A stretch of DNA of 64,000 nt from Aurantibrevibacter litoralis (GCF_034651555.1 NZ_JAYEEQ010000002.1:248001-312000), one strand, 5' to 3'. Positions 24,794 through 34,851 are shown, numbered from the stretch's first letter. A program made the numbers and translations. The notes: generated by a model from the sequence alone, not told the origin.

Positions 24794-26494
24794 TTGAAAA
24801 AGATATTCTTATACCTTTCATTTACTTTCTTATCGGGGATTGGCGTTGCGCAAATCGATGTGGGAGGCAAACAAATTAACATTGTATACGGTGCCAATTT
24901 TACGAAAGATGAAGCGCAGTATCCCGGTGCATCCATTTTTAGTAAAGACGAAAAACAAGTACAGTTTGAACATCAAGGTGCCGATTTATGGTGCGATATT
25001 GCTATTTTCTATCAAAAAGAGAACAAGCTCAGAGCCATAGGAAATATCCGTTTGCAACAAGGAGATTCGGTGCAGATGACCAGTGGAAAAATAGATTATG
25101 ACGGTAATATAAAATTAGCCAAAGCTTGGGAAAGTGTGGTGCTTCAAAATAAGGACATGACCTTAAAAACAGACACCTTATTTTTTGATCGCGAAAAACA
25201 AGAATCATTTTATAACCATTATGGAACCATTGTAGATTCTGCGAACACGCTTACAAGCCGTATTGGGCGCTACTTTATGATCCCGAAAAAATACCAATTT
25301 TTAGACAGGGTGCATGTTGAAAATCCGGAATATACCATAGATTCCGAACAATTAGATTATTATCAAACCTCTAAAAACGCCTACATGTACGGCCCTTCTA
25401 CCATTTTAGGAGAAACTTACAAAATTTATTGTGAACGGGGATTTTACGATACTAAAATTGAACAAGGCTATGGCATAAAAAACACCCGGATTGATTATAA
25501 TAACCGAATCATTGAGGGCGATAGTGTGTATTTCGATAAAACTACCGAGTTTGCGTCGGCCACCAACAACATCAAAGTAACAGATACGATTAACAAGGGC
25601 ATCATAAGAGCGCACTACGCTGAAGTGTTCAAGGCCAAAGACTCCGTTTTTGCCACTAAAAGGGCGGTTTCTATAAGTCTGGTCGAAAAAGATTCGCTCT
25701 ACATGCACGGAGATACTTTAATGATTACAGGCAAACCGGAACAACGTATTCTGCGGGCTTTTCGCAATGCTAAATTTTATAAAACCGATCTAAGCGGCAA
25801 GTGCGATTCCATTCACTTCAATCAAAAAACAGGAGTTACCCAACTGATAACAAGGCCCGTGATTTGGAATGGCGAAAATCAAATGACCGGAGACAGCATA
25901 CATCTATTATCCAATTTAGAAACCGAAAAATTAGATTCCTTAAAAGTGTTGAACAATGCGTTTATCATTTCCTTAGATTCTATCAGCAAAACAGGGTATA
26001 ATCAGGCCAAAGGCAAAGACTTGTTTGGCAAGTTCATTGAGAATGAATTACAAATCATTCATTTAATTAAAAATACCGAGGTTATTTATTATATGTACAA
26101 CGATAAAAATGAACTTATTGGTATCGATAAAACGATTTGCAGTGCCATAGAAATGACTCTAGACAAAAACGAAATAGAAACCATAACCTTCATCACGAAT
26201 CCCGATGGCGATGTGTTTCCCGAAACAGAATTACCGGAAAATAGCCGCAAATTAAAAGGGTTTATTTGGCGAGGTGATGAGCGTATATACACCAAAGACG
26301 CTATTTTTGATGACGATGACAACAATATAGTGCTGCCCGTCATCAGAGGCATAGAAAATCCGATAGATATTGATGCCGAGGAGCAAGAACGCTCCAAAAA
26401 CGAAGGCGATCCCGTAAATGGTATTCCCAAAGCCAATGCGCAAGCAGCACGGCCAAATGAAACGAAAGGCGCTTCTAAAAAAACGCAACCGTAA
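24794..26494 (+). CDS. OstA-like protein (LptA/OstA organic-solvent-tolerance family)
   Basis: A 566-residue exported protein. The TTG start at 24794 gives a proper signal peptide (MKKIFLYLSFTFLSGIGVAQ). The mature part has repeating beta-strand motifs of the OstA/LptA type, such as LRAIGNIRLQQGDSVQMTSGKIDYD and TLKTDTLFFDREKQ (cited in part), and later DKTTEFASATNNIKV and DTLMITG. LptA-like proteins form a periplasmic bridge carrying lipopolysaccharide to the outer membrane. It is much longer than LptA of E. coli, with a polar C-terminal tail of about 60 residues. It precedes the aminotransferase gene by 2 bases. Confidence 0.87.
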   Translation: MKKIFLYLSFTFLSGIGVAQIDVGGKQINIVYGANFTKDEAQYPGASIFSKDEKQVQFEHQGADLWCDIAIFYQKENKLRAIGNIRLQQGDSVQMTSGKIDYDGNIKLAKAWESVVLQNKDMTLKTDTLFFDREKQESFYNHYGTIVDSANTLTSRIGRYFMIPKKYQFLDRVHVENPEYTIDSEQLDYYQTSKNAYMYGPSTILGETYKIYCERGFYDTKIEQGYGIKNTRIDYNNRIIEGDSVYFDKTTEFASATNNIKVTDTINKGIIRAHYAEVFKAKDSVFATKRAVSISLVEKDSLYMHGDTLMITGKPEQRILRAFRNAKFYKTDLSGKCDSIHFNQKTGVTQLITRPVIWNGENQMTGDSIHLLSNLETEKLDSLKVLNNAFIISLDSISKTGYNQAKGKDLFGKFIENELQIIHLIKNTEVIYYMYNDKNELIGIDKTICSAIEMTLDKNEIETITFITNPDGDVFPETELPENSRKLKGFIWRGDERIYTKDAIFDDDDNNIVLPVIRGIENPIDIDAEEQERSKNEGDPVNGIPKANAQAARPNETKGASKKTQP

Positions 26495-26496
26495 CC

Positions 26497-27681
26497 ATGA
26501 TAAGCGCAGACTTTTTTACCTATCAAACCCAAACATCGCCCTATCCATTGGGCATGGAGGTTGCTCGTGCCAAAGGCAGTTATGTTTATGACACTGAGGG
26601 TAAAGCACACTTAGATTTTGTAGCCGGCGTATCTGTGTGCAGTTTAGGGCATGGGCATCCCAAGGTAAAGAAAGCCATTACAAAACAAGTTTCTAAATAC
26701 ATGCATGTCATGGTTTATGGGGAGTACATACAAAAACCAGCCGTGCAATTTGCAAAACTATTGGCAAGTATGTTACCTGCCCCATTAGAAACCACTTATT
26801 TGGTAAATAGTGGCACCGAAGCCATGGAAGGTGCCTTAAAATTAGCCAGAAGATATACCGGACGCACACAATTTATTGCAGCGCACAATGCGTATCATGG
26901 CAACACTATGGGGAGCCTAAGCATTATGGGATACGAAGAGCGCAAAGGCGCCTTTAGACCCTTAATACCGGATGTATCATTTATTCGTTTTAATGAAGAA
27001 CAAGACCTTACTAAAATCACGGAAAGTACCGCTGCCGTAATACTAGAAACCATACAGGGTGGGGCAGGATTTATACTTCCCATAGACGGGTACTTAAAAA
27101 AAGTTAGGGCGCGTTGTAATGCAGTGGGTGCCCTTCTTATTTTAGATGAAATTCAACCCGGTTTTGGTCGTACTGGAAAACTTTTTGCTTTTCAGCATTA
27201 TGATTGTGTCCCCGATATTTTGGTGATGGGAAAGGGTATGGCATCCGGGCTACCGGTGGGTGCATTTACCGCCTCTTACGGACTCATGCAGAGCCTACAA
27301 AGCCACCCGAAACTGGGTCATATAACTACTTTTGGAGGAAATCCGGTCATTGCGGCTGCCAGCCTGGCCACACTTAAAGTCCTTTCTAAGAAAAAAATCA
27401 TAGCCAACACCTTAAAGAAAGAGGCGCTTTTTAGACACACATTGCAACACCCCAGTATTAAGGAAATACGTGGTAAGGGGCTTATGTTGGCACTAATCTT
27501 TGAAAATTCTGAAATAGCCAATGAATTGGTGATGCGTTGTACTAAAAAGGGATTAATTCTTTTTTGGTTGTTATTTGAGCCCAAAGCCGTCAGGATATCG
27601 CCACCTTTGACGATTTCTAAAGATGAAATTTTAAAAGGATGTGCTTTAATTTTGGAAGCGCTAAACGAAATAGAACAATAA
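26497..27681 (+). CDS. Class III pyridoxal-phosphate aminotransferase
   Basis: A 394-residue fold-type I aminotransferase with LDFVAGVSVCSLGHGHPKV, VNSGTEAMEGALKLAR, AAHNAYHGNTMGSLS, LILDEIQPGFGRTGKLFAF and the PLP lysine in VMGKGMASGLPVGA. This is the acetylornithine/succinylornithine/4-aminobutyrate group; which substrate it uses cannot be settled, as no arginine genes are nearby. It is coupled to the OstA-like gene. Confidence 0.92.
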   Translation: MISADFFTYQTQTSPYPLGMEVARAKGSYVYDTEGKAHLDFVAGVSVCSLGHGHPKVKKAITKQVSKYMHVMVYGEYIQKPAVQFAKLLASMLPAPLETTYLVNSGTEAMEGALKLARRYTGRTQFIAAHNAYHGNTMGSLSIMGYEERKGAFRPLIPDVSFIRFNEEQDLTKITESTAAVILETIQGGAGFILPIDGYLKKVRARCNAVGALLILDEIQPGFGRTGKLFAFQHYDCVPDILVMGKGMASGLPVGAFTASYGLMQSLQSHPKLGHITTFGGNPVIAAASLATLKVLSKKKIIANTLKKEALFRHTLQHPSIKEIRGKGLMLALIFENSEIANELVMRCTKKGLILFWLLFEPKAVRISPPLTISKDEILKGCALILEALNEIEQ

Positions 27682-27779
27682 TTTGTTGACTACTATGTTA
27701 ATAATATTGCACAAAACCGACTTTAAGAGTAGCTGTAATAGATTATTTTTAGACACAAAGTTTAACCAAAACCTTGCTT

Positions 27780-29180
27780 ATGGCGTTAGATCCTAACGAA
27801 AACCCAACTCCCCCCATAGTAAAGTTTGAATCTATGTTGAAGACCAATGATGTCTATTTCTTTGATGCCGAAGATTTTGAAGATATCATACATTACTATC
27901 TGAATAACGGAAAGATTGCCTTAGCTAAAAAAGCCATCAAAATTGCCTTAGAACAACATCCTAATGCCACCGAATTAAAATTATTGGATGTAGAAGTACT
28001 GGTCTTTGAAAATAATTTTGAGATCGCAGAACAAATGCTGGATAGTCTAGAATTGGTAGACGGCAACAATGAAGAAATTTATATTCAACGGGCCAATATC
28101 TATTCTAAAAAAGATGATCACGATTCGGCAATAGCGCTTCTAAAAAGAGCCTTAGAACTCAGTGATGACGTGTTCGACATCCACTCCTTATTGGGCATGG
28201 AGTACCTCTTTCTCGATAATTTTGAAAAAGCCAAAGAACATTTTATACAGTGTGTTTCCTTTGATGAACAAGATTACTCCTCATTGTACAATGTCATCTA
28301 TTGTTTTGAATTTTTAGAAGATTATGAGGGTGCTATTGCGTATCTCAATGATTACTTGGAACGTAATCCCTATTGCGAGGTGGCTTGGCACCAATTGGGT
28401 AAAATGTTCTACTCACAAAAAATGTACACAGAAGCCTTAGCTGCCTTTGATTTTGCCATTATAAGCGATGATACGTTTATTGGAGCTTATTTAGAAAAAG
28501 GCAAGGTTTTAGAAAAATTAGGTCGATACAACGAGGCCATAGAGAATTACGAAACCACCATACAACTAGAAGACCCTACCTCTTATGCGTATTTGCGTAT
28601 GGCCAAATGTCATGAAAAATTGAGAAACGACGACTTAGCCAAACACTTTTACTATCAAACGGTGCATGAAGACCCCTTGTTAGATAAAGGTTGGCTGGCT
28701 ATAACGGACTTTTATTACCGTAGAGAAAGCTATAAGAAAGCTCTGTACTATATCAACAAAGCCATTAATATTGATGGGGAAAACCCGCTCTATTGGAAAA
28801 AATGTGGAAAAATCCATTTTGCGCTCAATAATTTTGATGAAGCAGATTACGCCTACAAACAATGTGTGGAACTTGGCAATTACGATTTAGATGTTTGGTT
28901 TTATTGGGCTGATGTAGCCGTACAGAATAAAGATGTGGAAACAGCCATACAAATTTTAAAACAAGGGGGCGAATTTTACCCCGAAAAGGCCGAAATACAA
29001 TATAAAATGGCAGGATTGTACCTGTACAGTAATGACCTGCCAAGAGGCCAATACAGATTGATTAAGGCGCTGAAGTTAGATTTTGATAAGCACCATATTT
29101 TTGAGGATGAATTTCCGCAATTTGCAAAGACTGTTTGGGCTAAAAATTTAATTTCGGATGTTAAAAAGGCTTCGCAATAA
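27780..29180 (+). CDS. Tetratricopeptide repeat protein
   Basis: A 466-residue soluble protein made almost wholly of TPR-type helical repeats, for example NNEEIYIQRANIYSKKDDHD, ALKRALELSD-like segments, FIGAYLEKGKVLEKLGRYNEA and SYAYLRMAKCHEKLRNDDLA. No signal peptide or catalytic motif is seen, so it is likely a cytoplasmic scaffold or assembly factor of unknown partner. The ATG at 27780 (MALDPNENP) is used; a TTG two codons earlier would also serve. Confidence 0.88.
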   Translation: MALDPNENPTPPIVKFESMLKTNDVYFFDAEDFEDIIHYYLNNGKIALAKKAIKIALEQHPNATELKLLDVEVLVFENNFEIAEQMLDSLELVDGNNEEIYIQRANIYSKKDDHDSAIALLKRALELSDDVFDIHSLLGMEYLFLDNFEKAKEHFIQCVSFDEQDYSSLYNVIYCFEFLEDYEGAIAYLNDYLERNPYCEVAWHQLGKMFYSQKMYTEALAAFDFAIISDDTFIGAYLEKGKVLEKLGRYNEAIENYETTIQLEDPTSYAYLRMAKCHEKLRNDDLAKHFYYQTVHEDPLLDKGWLAITDFYYRRESYKKALYYINKAINIDGENPLYWKKCGKIHFALNNFDEADYAYKQCVELGNYDLDVWFYWADVAVQNKDVETAIQILKQGGEFYPEKAEIQYKMAGLYLYSNDLPRGQYRLIKALKLDFDKHHIFEDEFPQFAKTVWAKNLISDVKKASQ

Positions 29181-29186
29181 AAACGC

Positions 29187-29194
29187 TACTTTTG
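29187..29194 (+). promoter_or_regulatory. -7 box of DUF368-DUF368-aroE operon
   Basis: TACTTTTG matches TAnnTTTG, 16 bases before the first DUF368 ATG and 6 bases after the TPR gene stop. Confidence 0.5.
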
Positions 29195-29210
29195 CCTTTT
29201 TAGCCTATTT

Positions 29211-30131
29211 ATGACCCACAACAGAAATCTTCTAAATTATATTGTCATTGGTCTCAAAGGAATTGCCATGGGCGCGGCAGATGTTGTTCCCGGTGTGTCC
29301 GGTGGCACCATTGCCTTTATTTCGGGAATTTACGAGGAACTAATTACCTCCATAAACAACGTCAACCTAAACCTTCTTACCACGTTTCGCAAAAAAGGAT
29401 TTAAGGCTTTTTGGAACCAACTTAACGGCAGCTTTTTAGTGGCTTTGTTCGGAGGTGTTTTCCTAAGTCTCTTTTCGTTGGCAACCGCGGTAAGCTGGCT
29501 TTTAGAGCATCAACCTATTTTATTATGGTCGTTCTTTTTTGGTCTTGTTGTAGCCAGTGTCTTTAGCGTAGCAAAAGCAATAGAAAGGTGGCATATCGCT
29601 TCCATAATTGCAGGTGTTCTAGGTGCCATCATAGCCTATTACATAACCACCTTGCCCCCAAATGAAAATAGCAACCATTTGCTATTTCTATTTTTTTCCG
29701 GAGCTTTGGCCGTATGTGCTATGATTTTACCCGGAATTTCAGGGGCTTTTATTTTGGTTCTTTTAGGCTCTTATAAAACCATATTGGATGCCGTTCACGA
29801 ACGCGATTTTAAAATAATAATTACCGTGGCACTAGGTGCCGTATTTGGACTATTGAGTTTTGCCAAACTCCTAAAATGGATGTTTAGCAATTACAAAAAT
29901 TTAACGCTGGCCCTGCTTACCGGTTTTATAGTAGGATCGCTTGCCAAAATATGGCCTTGGAAAAAAGTGCTAGAAACCAAGATTATTAATACAAAAGTAA
30001 TACCGCTTAAAGAGGAGAATATTGCACCATGGAGCTATCAAGGGGATAACCAATTGGTATGGGCTATCTTATTAGCTATTATGGGTTTTGCCCTTATTTT
30101 CATCTTGGAAAAAGTCGCTTCAAAAAAATAA
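29211..30131 (+). CDS. DUF368 protein, putative undecaprenyl-phosphate translocase (PopT-like), copy 1
   Basis: A 306-residue membrane protein with about eight helices and the family motifs MGAADVVPGVSGGTIAFISGIYEEL (cited in part) and AMILPGISGAFILVLLGSYK. DUF368 proteins (PopT) have been shown to help recycle undecaprenyl phosphate across the inner membrane for cell-wall and glycan assembly. The two internal GxSG-containing halves are intact. It is followed 12 bases later by a second DUF368 gene. Confidence 0.9.
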   Translation: MTHNRNLLNYIVIGLKGIAMGAADVVPGVSGGTIAFISGIYEELITSINNVNLNLLTTFRKKGFKAFWNQLNGSFLVALFGGVFLSLFSLATAVSWLLEHQPILLWSFFFGLVVASVFSVAKAIERWHIASIIAGVLGAIIAYYITTLPPNENSNHLLFLFFSGALAVCAMILPGISGAFILVLLGSYKTILDAVHERDFKIIITVALGAVFGLLSFAKLLKWMFSNYKNLTLALLTGFIVGSLAKIWPWKKVLETKIINTKVIPLKEENIAPWSYQGDNQLVWAILLAIMGFALIFILEKVASKK

Positions 30132-30143
30132 ATTGCCTTACGC

Positions 30144-31154
30144 ATGACTGCTCCCCGAACTTTTACCGACAAAGTATTCCTTTTACTCAAAGGATTAGCT
30201 ATGGGAGCGGCGAACAAAGTTCCCGGAGTTTCGGGGGGCATTGTTGCTTTTGTGGGCGGATTTTATGAGGAATTTATCTATTCCCTTCAAAAGATTAACC
30301 TTAAAGCGCTAAAACTAATCCTCAACGGCAGATTCAAAAGTGCCTCTCGGTATGTGAATGGCCAATTCTTGTCGTTACTAATTACAGGCATGCTTTTAAG
30401 CTATTTCAGCGTTTCAAAATTATTAGATTTTTTCCTTGAAAAAAAAGAACTCTTTGTGTGGGCCGCCTTTTTCGGGATGATTTTAGGTTCTATTTACTTT
30501 ATTGCCAAAGATTTTAACGAGTGGAACAAAAAAACAGTTTTTGCCGGATTGTTAGGCTTACTTGTGGGTGTTTCCATAAGTTTTTTAAGTCCCGCCAAAG
30601 AAAATGACAACCTCATTTTTATCTTTTTCTGTGGAATGATTAGTGTTTCGGGCATGACCTTACCCGGATTATCCGGCTCTTTTATCCTTATTTTACTTGG
30701 TAATTATGTGTTGCTTTTGGTAGATTCGGTAAATGCACTTTACGAAACGCTAGGGGCTGTTGCCAGAGGCGATTTTGCATTCTTGGAAGATGAAAGACGC
30801 ATCCAATTTTTAAAGATATTGGCGGTATTTACTGCGGGTTCTGCTGCGGGATTGGTAAGCCTATCGCATGTATTGAGTTACGTCCTAAAAAGGTTTCAGC
30901 ATACTACTACTGCAGTAATTATCGGATTTATAACAGGTTCTTTAGGGGTGGTATGGCCTTGGAAAAATACGATTTACAAGATAGATGACAAAGGTGGCTT
31001 ACTTTTAGATTCTAACGGGGATCCTATCATTCAAAATTACGAACGCTATTTACCCAATTTTGCAAGTTTGGAGTCGTGGACTGCTATTTTCTTTATTTTT
31101 ATCGGCATTAGTATTTTATTAGGACTAGAATGGTATGGCAAAAACAGAAAATGA
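30144..31154 (+). CDS. DUF368 protein, putative undecaprenyl-phosphate translocase (PopT-like), copy 2
   Basis: A 336-residue paralogue of its neighbour with the same motifs: MGAANKVPGVSGGIVAFVGG and GMTLPGLSGSFILILLGNYVLL. It differs by an inserted loop after the second motif (DSVNALYETLGAVARGDFAFL, cited in part) and a longer end. The copies are clearly diverged, so the duplication is old. Its end overlaps aroE by 20 bases, implying translational coupling. Confidence 0.9.
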   Translation: MTAPRTFTDKVFLLLKGLAMGAANKVPGVSGGIVAFVGGFYEEFIYSLQKINLKALKLILNGRFKSASRYVNGQFLSLLITGMLLSYFSVSKLLDFFLEKKELFVWAAFFGMILGSIYFIAKDFNEWNKKTVFAGLLGLLVGVSISFLSPAKENDNLIFIFFCGMISVSGMTLPGLSGSFILILLGNYVLLLVDSVNALYETLGAVARGDFAFLEDERRIQFLKILAVFTAGSAAGLVSLSHVLSYVLKRFQHTTTAVIIGFITGSLGVVWPWKNTIYKIDDKGGLLLDSNGDPIIQNYERYLPNFASLESWTAIFFIFIGISILLGLEWYGKNRK

Positions 31155-31887
31155 ACCCTTTGTATTTGGTCTTCTAGGAAGGAATATTTCGTATTCCTTT
31201 TCTAAAGCGTATTTTACCCAAAAATTTCAAGATATGGGCCTCGCGTCACATTCGTATGTGAATTTTGATCTTCCGAAAATTGAAAGTTTTGCAGACATAC
31301 TACACCAAGACAAGCATATAAAAGGCCTTAATGTAACTATTCCCTATAAAGAAGCCATTATACCATTCTTAGACGATTTAGATGAAAAAGCGAAAAAAAT
31401 AGGCGCTGTAAATACCATAAAACTGAAAGACGGTACTCTCATTGGCTACAATACGGATAGTTACGGATTTGAAAAATCGTTGGTGCCTCTGCTAAAACCC
31501 CATCATAAAAAAGCACTTATTTTAGGCACCGGTGGCGCCTCGAAAGCCGTGGCCTACGTTTTTGAAACACTAGAGATCCCTTATGTATTTGTGTCTAGAA
31601 ATGCAAGTACTCAGTGCATAACCTATGATGCTCTTGATAAAAACATCATGGAAACGCACACTATTATTGTAAATTGCACACCATTAGGTACGTATCCTAA
31701 TATTGAAGACAAACCAGAAATTCCGTACGCCTTTATTTCAGAATCGCACCTGCTTTTCGATCTTATTTACAATCCGGAAAAAACCGCTTTTTTAAACGAA
31801 GGAGTGCAACGGGGTGCAGTCATTTGCAATGGTTTAAAAATGCTGCAACTGCAGGCCGAAAAAGCCTGGGATATCTGGAATTCTTAA
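31135..31887 (+). CDS. aroE: Shikimate 5-dehydrogenase
   Basis: A 250-residue enzyme with FGLLGRNISYSFSKAYF (shikimate binding), GLNVTIPYKEAIIPFLD with catalytic Lys and following Asp, GAVNTIK, and the NADP-binding LILGTGGASKAVAYVF. It reduces 3-dehydroshikimate in aromatic amino acid synthesis. It is slightly short for the family (about 270 usual) but has all key motifs. Confidence 0.96.
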   Translation: MAKTENEPFVFGLLGRNISYSFSKAYFTQKFQDMGLASHSYVNFDLPKIESFADILHQDKHIKGLNVTIPYKEAIIPFLDDLDEKAKKIGAVNTIKLKDGTLIGYNTDSYGFEKSLVPLLKPHHKKALILGTGGASKAVAYVFETLEIPYVFVSRNASTQCITYDALDKNIMETHTIIVNCTPLGTYPNIEDKPEIPYAFISESHLLFDLIYNPEKTAFLNEGVQRGAVICNGLKMLQLQAEKAWDIWNS

Positions 31888-31962
31888 ACAGAGCGTAACG
31901 TTTAAAATGTGCCCCTAAAAGGTAGTACGCTTTAGCAAGTCCAAATCCAAAATAAGTTTCCT

Positions 31963-31970
31963 TATCTTTG
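31963..31970 (+). promoter_or_regulatory. -7 box of DUF349 gene
   Basis: TATCTTTG, a frequent form of the Bacteroidota -7 box, lies 62 bases upstream of the DUF349 ATG in the 145-base gap after aroE. Confidence 0.55.
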
Positions 31971-32032
31971 TAACGACCACTGTTGCCCTCCCCACTAAAA
32001 AATGGGTACGCAACGCACTAAAACATGATACA

Positions 32033-34174
32033 ATGTTGGAAGAAAAAGAAGATAAGCCGCAAGAAAAGGCTGTAACAGAAGAAAGTGTACAAACCAAAGA
32101 TGCAACACAACCTATAGAAAAAAAGGAGCAAGACCAAGTTGTAGACAATGCGACCTCATCGTCGAAAATAGTCGATGTGGAAAGCGATTCTAACGCCTAT
32201 TCTAACACTCCTCCTACCGATTCTTCTTTAGAAACGCAGTCAGATAGCGCACACAGTGCCGCTTCCGATACCAATCCTACTTTAGCCGCAACCCCTGAAA
32301 ATCATGAAAAGGAAATTGAGGAAAACGGATTGAACGAAATTGAGGATTCCAATGCAGAAGATGCAGAAGACGAGGATAATCAGCACCGCCATCGCATTCC
32401 GGTGCTAGACTATCATGCCATGCCCATGTGTAATTTAGTCGGTGAACTGCAGCGTTTGGTGAAAAATGAGAAGATTCAAGCCATAAAAAAACATGTAGAA
32501 GATATCAAATCTGAATTCGATCTAAAGTTTCAAGATTTTTTAGAGCAAAAAAAAGAAGAGTTTATTGCGAGTGGTGGTAATGAAATCGATTTTAAATACA
32601 ACTCGGTTGACAAACGACAATTCAATGAAGTATATGCGGAATACAGAGAAAAACGCAACCAGTACCACCGGAATCTGGAGCAATCGCTAAAAAGCAATTT
32701 AAGCAACCGTCTGGCACTTATCGAAGAATTAAAAAGCCTTATTAATGTAGAAGAAGATATAAATACCACCTACAAAAGCTTTAAGACCATTCAGGAAAAG
32801 TGGCGCAGTGCAGGGCCCATACCCCGAAATAATTACAATGATGTGTGGCGCACGTACCACCATCATGTCGAAATTTTTTACGATTTTCTTCACCTAAACA
32901 GAGAACTTCGCGATCTAGATTTTAAACACAATTTAGAGGAAAAAGAAAAAATTGTACTTAGGGCAGAGGCCTTGGCTACCGAAGAAGACCTTTCGAAGGC
33001 ATTTAGAGAATTGCAGACATTACATAAGATTTGGAAGGAAGATATAGGACCGGTAGATCAAGAACATCGTGAGGCCATTTGGCAACGATTTAGTAAGGCA
33101 ACTCGCGTTTTGCATTTGAGGAAACAGGAGGAGGTTAAGGAATTGGAAAAGGTTTTTGAGCAAAATCTTGAAAAGAAAAGAGAAATTATTAACGCAATTG
33201 AAGCAATTGCGACACATGTTGCAAATGACCATAAAACACTACAGCAACAAATAAAAAAGGTGGAGGCCTTACGCGAGCAGTTTTTTAATGCAGGGAAAGT
33301 GCCCCAGAAAGTAAATGAAAAAACATGGAAATCCTTTAAGGAAGCTATACGTGCCTTTAACCACAAAAAAAACGCGTTCTATAAAAACCTCAAAAAAGAC
33401 CAGCAAGATAATTTAGAACAGAAACAAGCTTTAGTACAACTTGCTTTATCCTTAAAAGACAGCGAAGATTTTAGCAGTGCCACACCAGAAATGAAACGCA
33501 TACAGGACGAATGGAAAAAGATTGGCCATGTTCCCCGAAAATACTCCGATAAGATTTGGAAAGAGTTTAAATCGGCCTGCAATCATTATTTTAATCGGTT
33601 ACACGCCACAAAAAATGAGTCTCAAAAGGAAGAATCGGATAATTACGAACGTAAAAATGCCTGTTTGGAAAAGTTAAAGGCATTTGCACCAAGCGGTGAT
33701 ACGAAAAAAGACATAGCCGAATTAAAGACCATCATCAACGCGTGGAAATCTTTAGGTAGAGTTCCTTTTCATCAAAAAAACATTAATTCCAAGTTTGATA
33801 CCATACTCGATGGCATCTTTAAAAAATTAAAAGTAGGCAAACAAGAAGCCGAGCTTTTAAAATATGGAAATAAAATTCAGCAATTGGCACAAAAAGAAGA
33901 CGGTAATTCTATTGCCAATGAACGCCATTTTATTCGCAAAAAAATTGATGAAAGTAAGGCCGAAATTCGGCAATTGGAAAACAATCTACAGTTTTTTGCC
34001 AACGCCTCTACAGACAGTCCCATTGTGCAGGAAGTGATTAAAAATATCGAAAATCATAAAGAAGCCTTAGATACTTGGAAAGCAAAACTTAAGAAACTAA
34101 ACATTCTTGAGAACGATTTGATAAGAGCCAGTGATGAGGAGGCCACCACTGAGAAAAACGATGAAACATCCTAA
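32033..34174 (+). CDS. DUF349 domain-containing protein
   Basis: A 713-residue, highly charged protein. The first ~115 residues are acidic and low in complexity; then several DUF349 repeats follow, each with a W-[KR]-x-x-G-x-[IV]-P pattern: EKWRSAGPIPRNNYNDVWR, KIWKEDIGPVDQEHREAIWQ, REQFFNAGKVPQKVNEKTW, DEWKKIGHVPRKYSDKIWK and NAWKSLGRVPFHQ. It ends in a long predicted coiled coil. The function of DUF349 is unknown. It is monocistronic, closed by a strong terminator. Confidence 0.92.
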   Translation: MLEEKEDKPQEKAVTEESVQTKDATQPIEKKEQDQVVDNATSSSKIVDVESDSNAYSNTPPTDSSLETQSDSAHSAASDTNPTLAATPENHEKEIEENGLNEIEDSNAEDAEDEDNQHRHRIPVLDYHAMPMCNLVGELQRLVKNEKIQAIKKHVEDIKSEFDLKFQDFLEQKKEEFIASGGNEIDFKYNSVDKRQFNEVYAEYREKRNQYHRNLEQSLKSNLSNRLALIEELKSLINVEEDINTTYKSFKTIQEKWRSAGPIPRNNYNDVWRTYHHHVEIFYDFLHLNRELRDLDFKHNLEEKEKIVLRAEALATEEDLSKAFRELQTLHKIWKEDIGPVDQEHREAIWQRFSKATRVLHLRKQEEVKELEKVFEQNLEKKREIINAIEAIATHVANDHKTLQQQIKKVEALREQFFNAGKVPQKVNEKTWKSFKEAIRAFNHKKNAFYKNLKKDQQDNLEQKQALVQLALSLKDSEDFSSATPEMKRIQDEWKKIGHVPRKYSDKIWKEFKSACNHYFNRLHATKNESQKEESDNYERKNACLEKLKAFAPSGDTKKDIAELKTIINAWKSLGRVPFHQKNINSKFDTILDGIFKKLKVGKQEAELLKYGNKIQQLAQKEDGNSIANERHFIRKKIDESKAEIRQLENNLQFFANASTDSPIVQEVIKNIENHKEALDTWKAKLKKLNILENDLIRASDEEATTEKNDETS

Positions 34175-34196
34175 ACATTCCATACCAAGCTAAAAA

Positions 34197-34222
34197 AAAA
34201 TCCGGGAACAACCCCGGATTTT
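34197..34222. terminator. Bidirectional terminator, DUF349/DUF4293
   Basis: A perfect 10-bp stem AAAATCCGGG/CCCGGATTTT with a 6-base loop lies between the convergent DUF349 and DUF4293 genes; A and T tracts on either side suit both strands. Confidence 0.85.
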
Positions 34223-34251
34223 AACGCACTAATACAACTAAGATGTTAGGT

Positions 34252-34662
34252 TTAACGCAAGCGATCCGCAGATTTTACGAGATCCTCATCCTGCTTTATA
34301 GCCCTATTGGCAAGGACTAAAAAAACGATAGAAACTACAGGAATCAGCATCCCAATACCCTTCTCAGAAACCACAGTCTCTCCAGATAAATTTAGCGATC
34401 GGTACACGAAAAATCCTAAAATAAAAAGATTTACAATGAGATTAACACGGTTAATCACAAATTGATTTTTTCTGTTTTTAAATCCTAAAATAGCAACCAA
34501 TGCCAGCACCGCTGTCGCATAGAACGCAACAGAAATGAGCACCTCTTTTTGGGAAAATATTTCATTTCCGGAAGCATCATACCAAAGATGAAGCCAAAAC
34601 GGCAAAACGGCACCCAACACTATTACAACTACCAAATATAACGTTTGTATTCTCTGAATCAT
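34252..34662 (-). CDS. DUF4293 family membrane protein
   Basis: A 136-residue protein with four membrane helices, starting MIQRIQTLYLVVVIVLG as is typical of DUF4293, and ending in a charged tail with many Lys/Asp. Function unknown. The ATG at 34662 is preferred over a GTG four codons upstream since AAAAGGACA lies right before it and family members begin MIQRIQ. A -7 box sits at 34686-34693. Confidence 0.85.
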   Translation of the reverse strand: MIQRIQTLYLVVVIVLGAVLPFWLHLWYDASGNEIFSQKEVLISVAFYATAVLALVAILGFKNRKNQFVINRVNLIVNLFILGFFVYRSLNLSGETVVSEKGIGMLIPVVSIVFLVLANRAIKQDEDLVKSADRLR

Positions 34663-34685
34663 TGTCCTTTTCACTCTTGAGAATA

Positions 34686-34693
34686 CAAAAATA
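34686..34693 (-). promoter_or_regulatory. -7 box of DUF4293 gene
   Basis: CAAAAATA on the plus strand, i.e. TATTTTTG on the minus strand, 23 bases upstream of the DUF4293 ATG. Confidence 0.5.
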
Positions 34694-34851
34694 AGGTCTT
34701 TTTAAAATTTCACGATCAAATATTGAAAATATTTTGTAATTTCGCAGCATTATTAGTTTAGCACTTACCTAAAGAGGGAAGCTTTCCCGAATAATACACA
34801 AGTAAGAACACCTTCAGATTTACGATACAAGTATAACTTATTCAAGACTTA

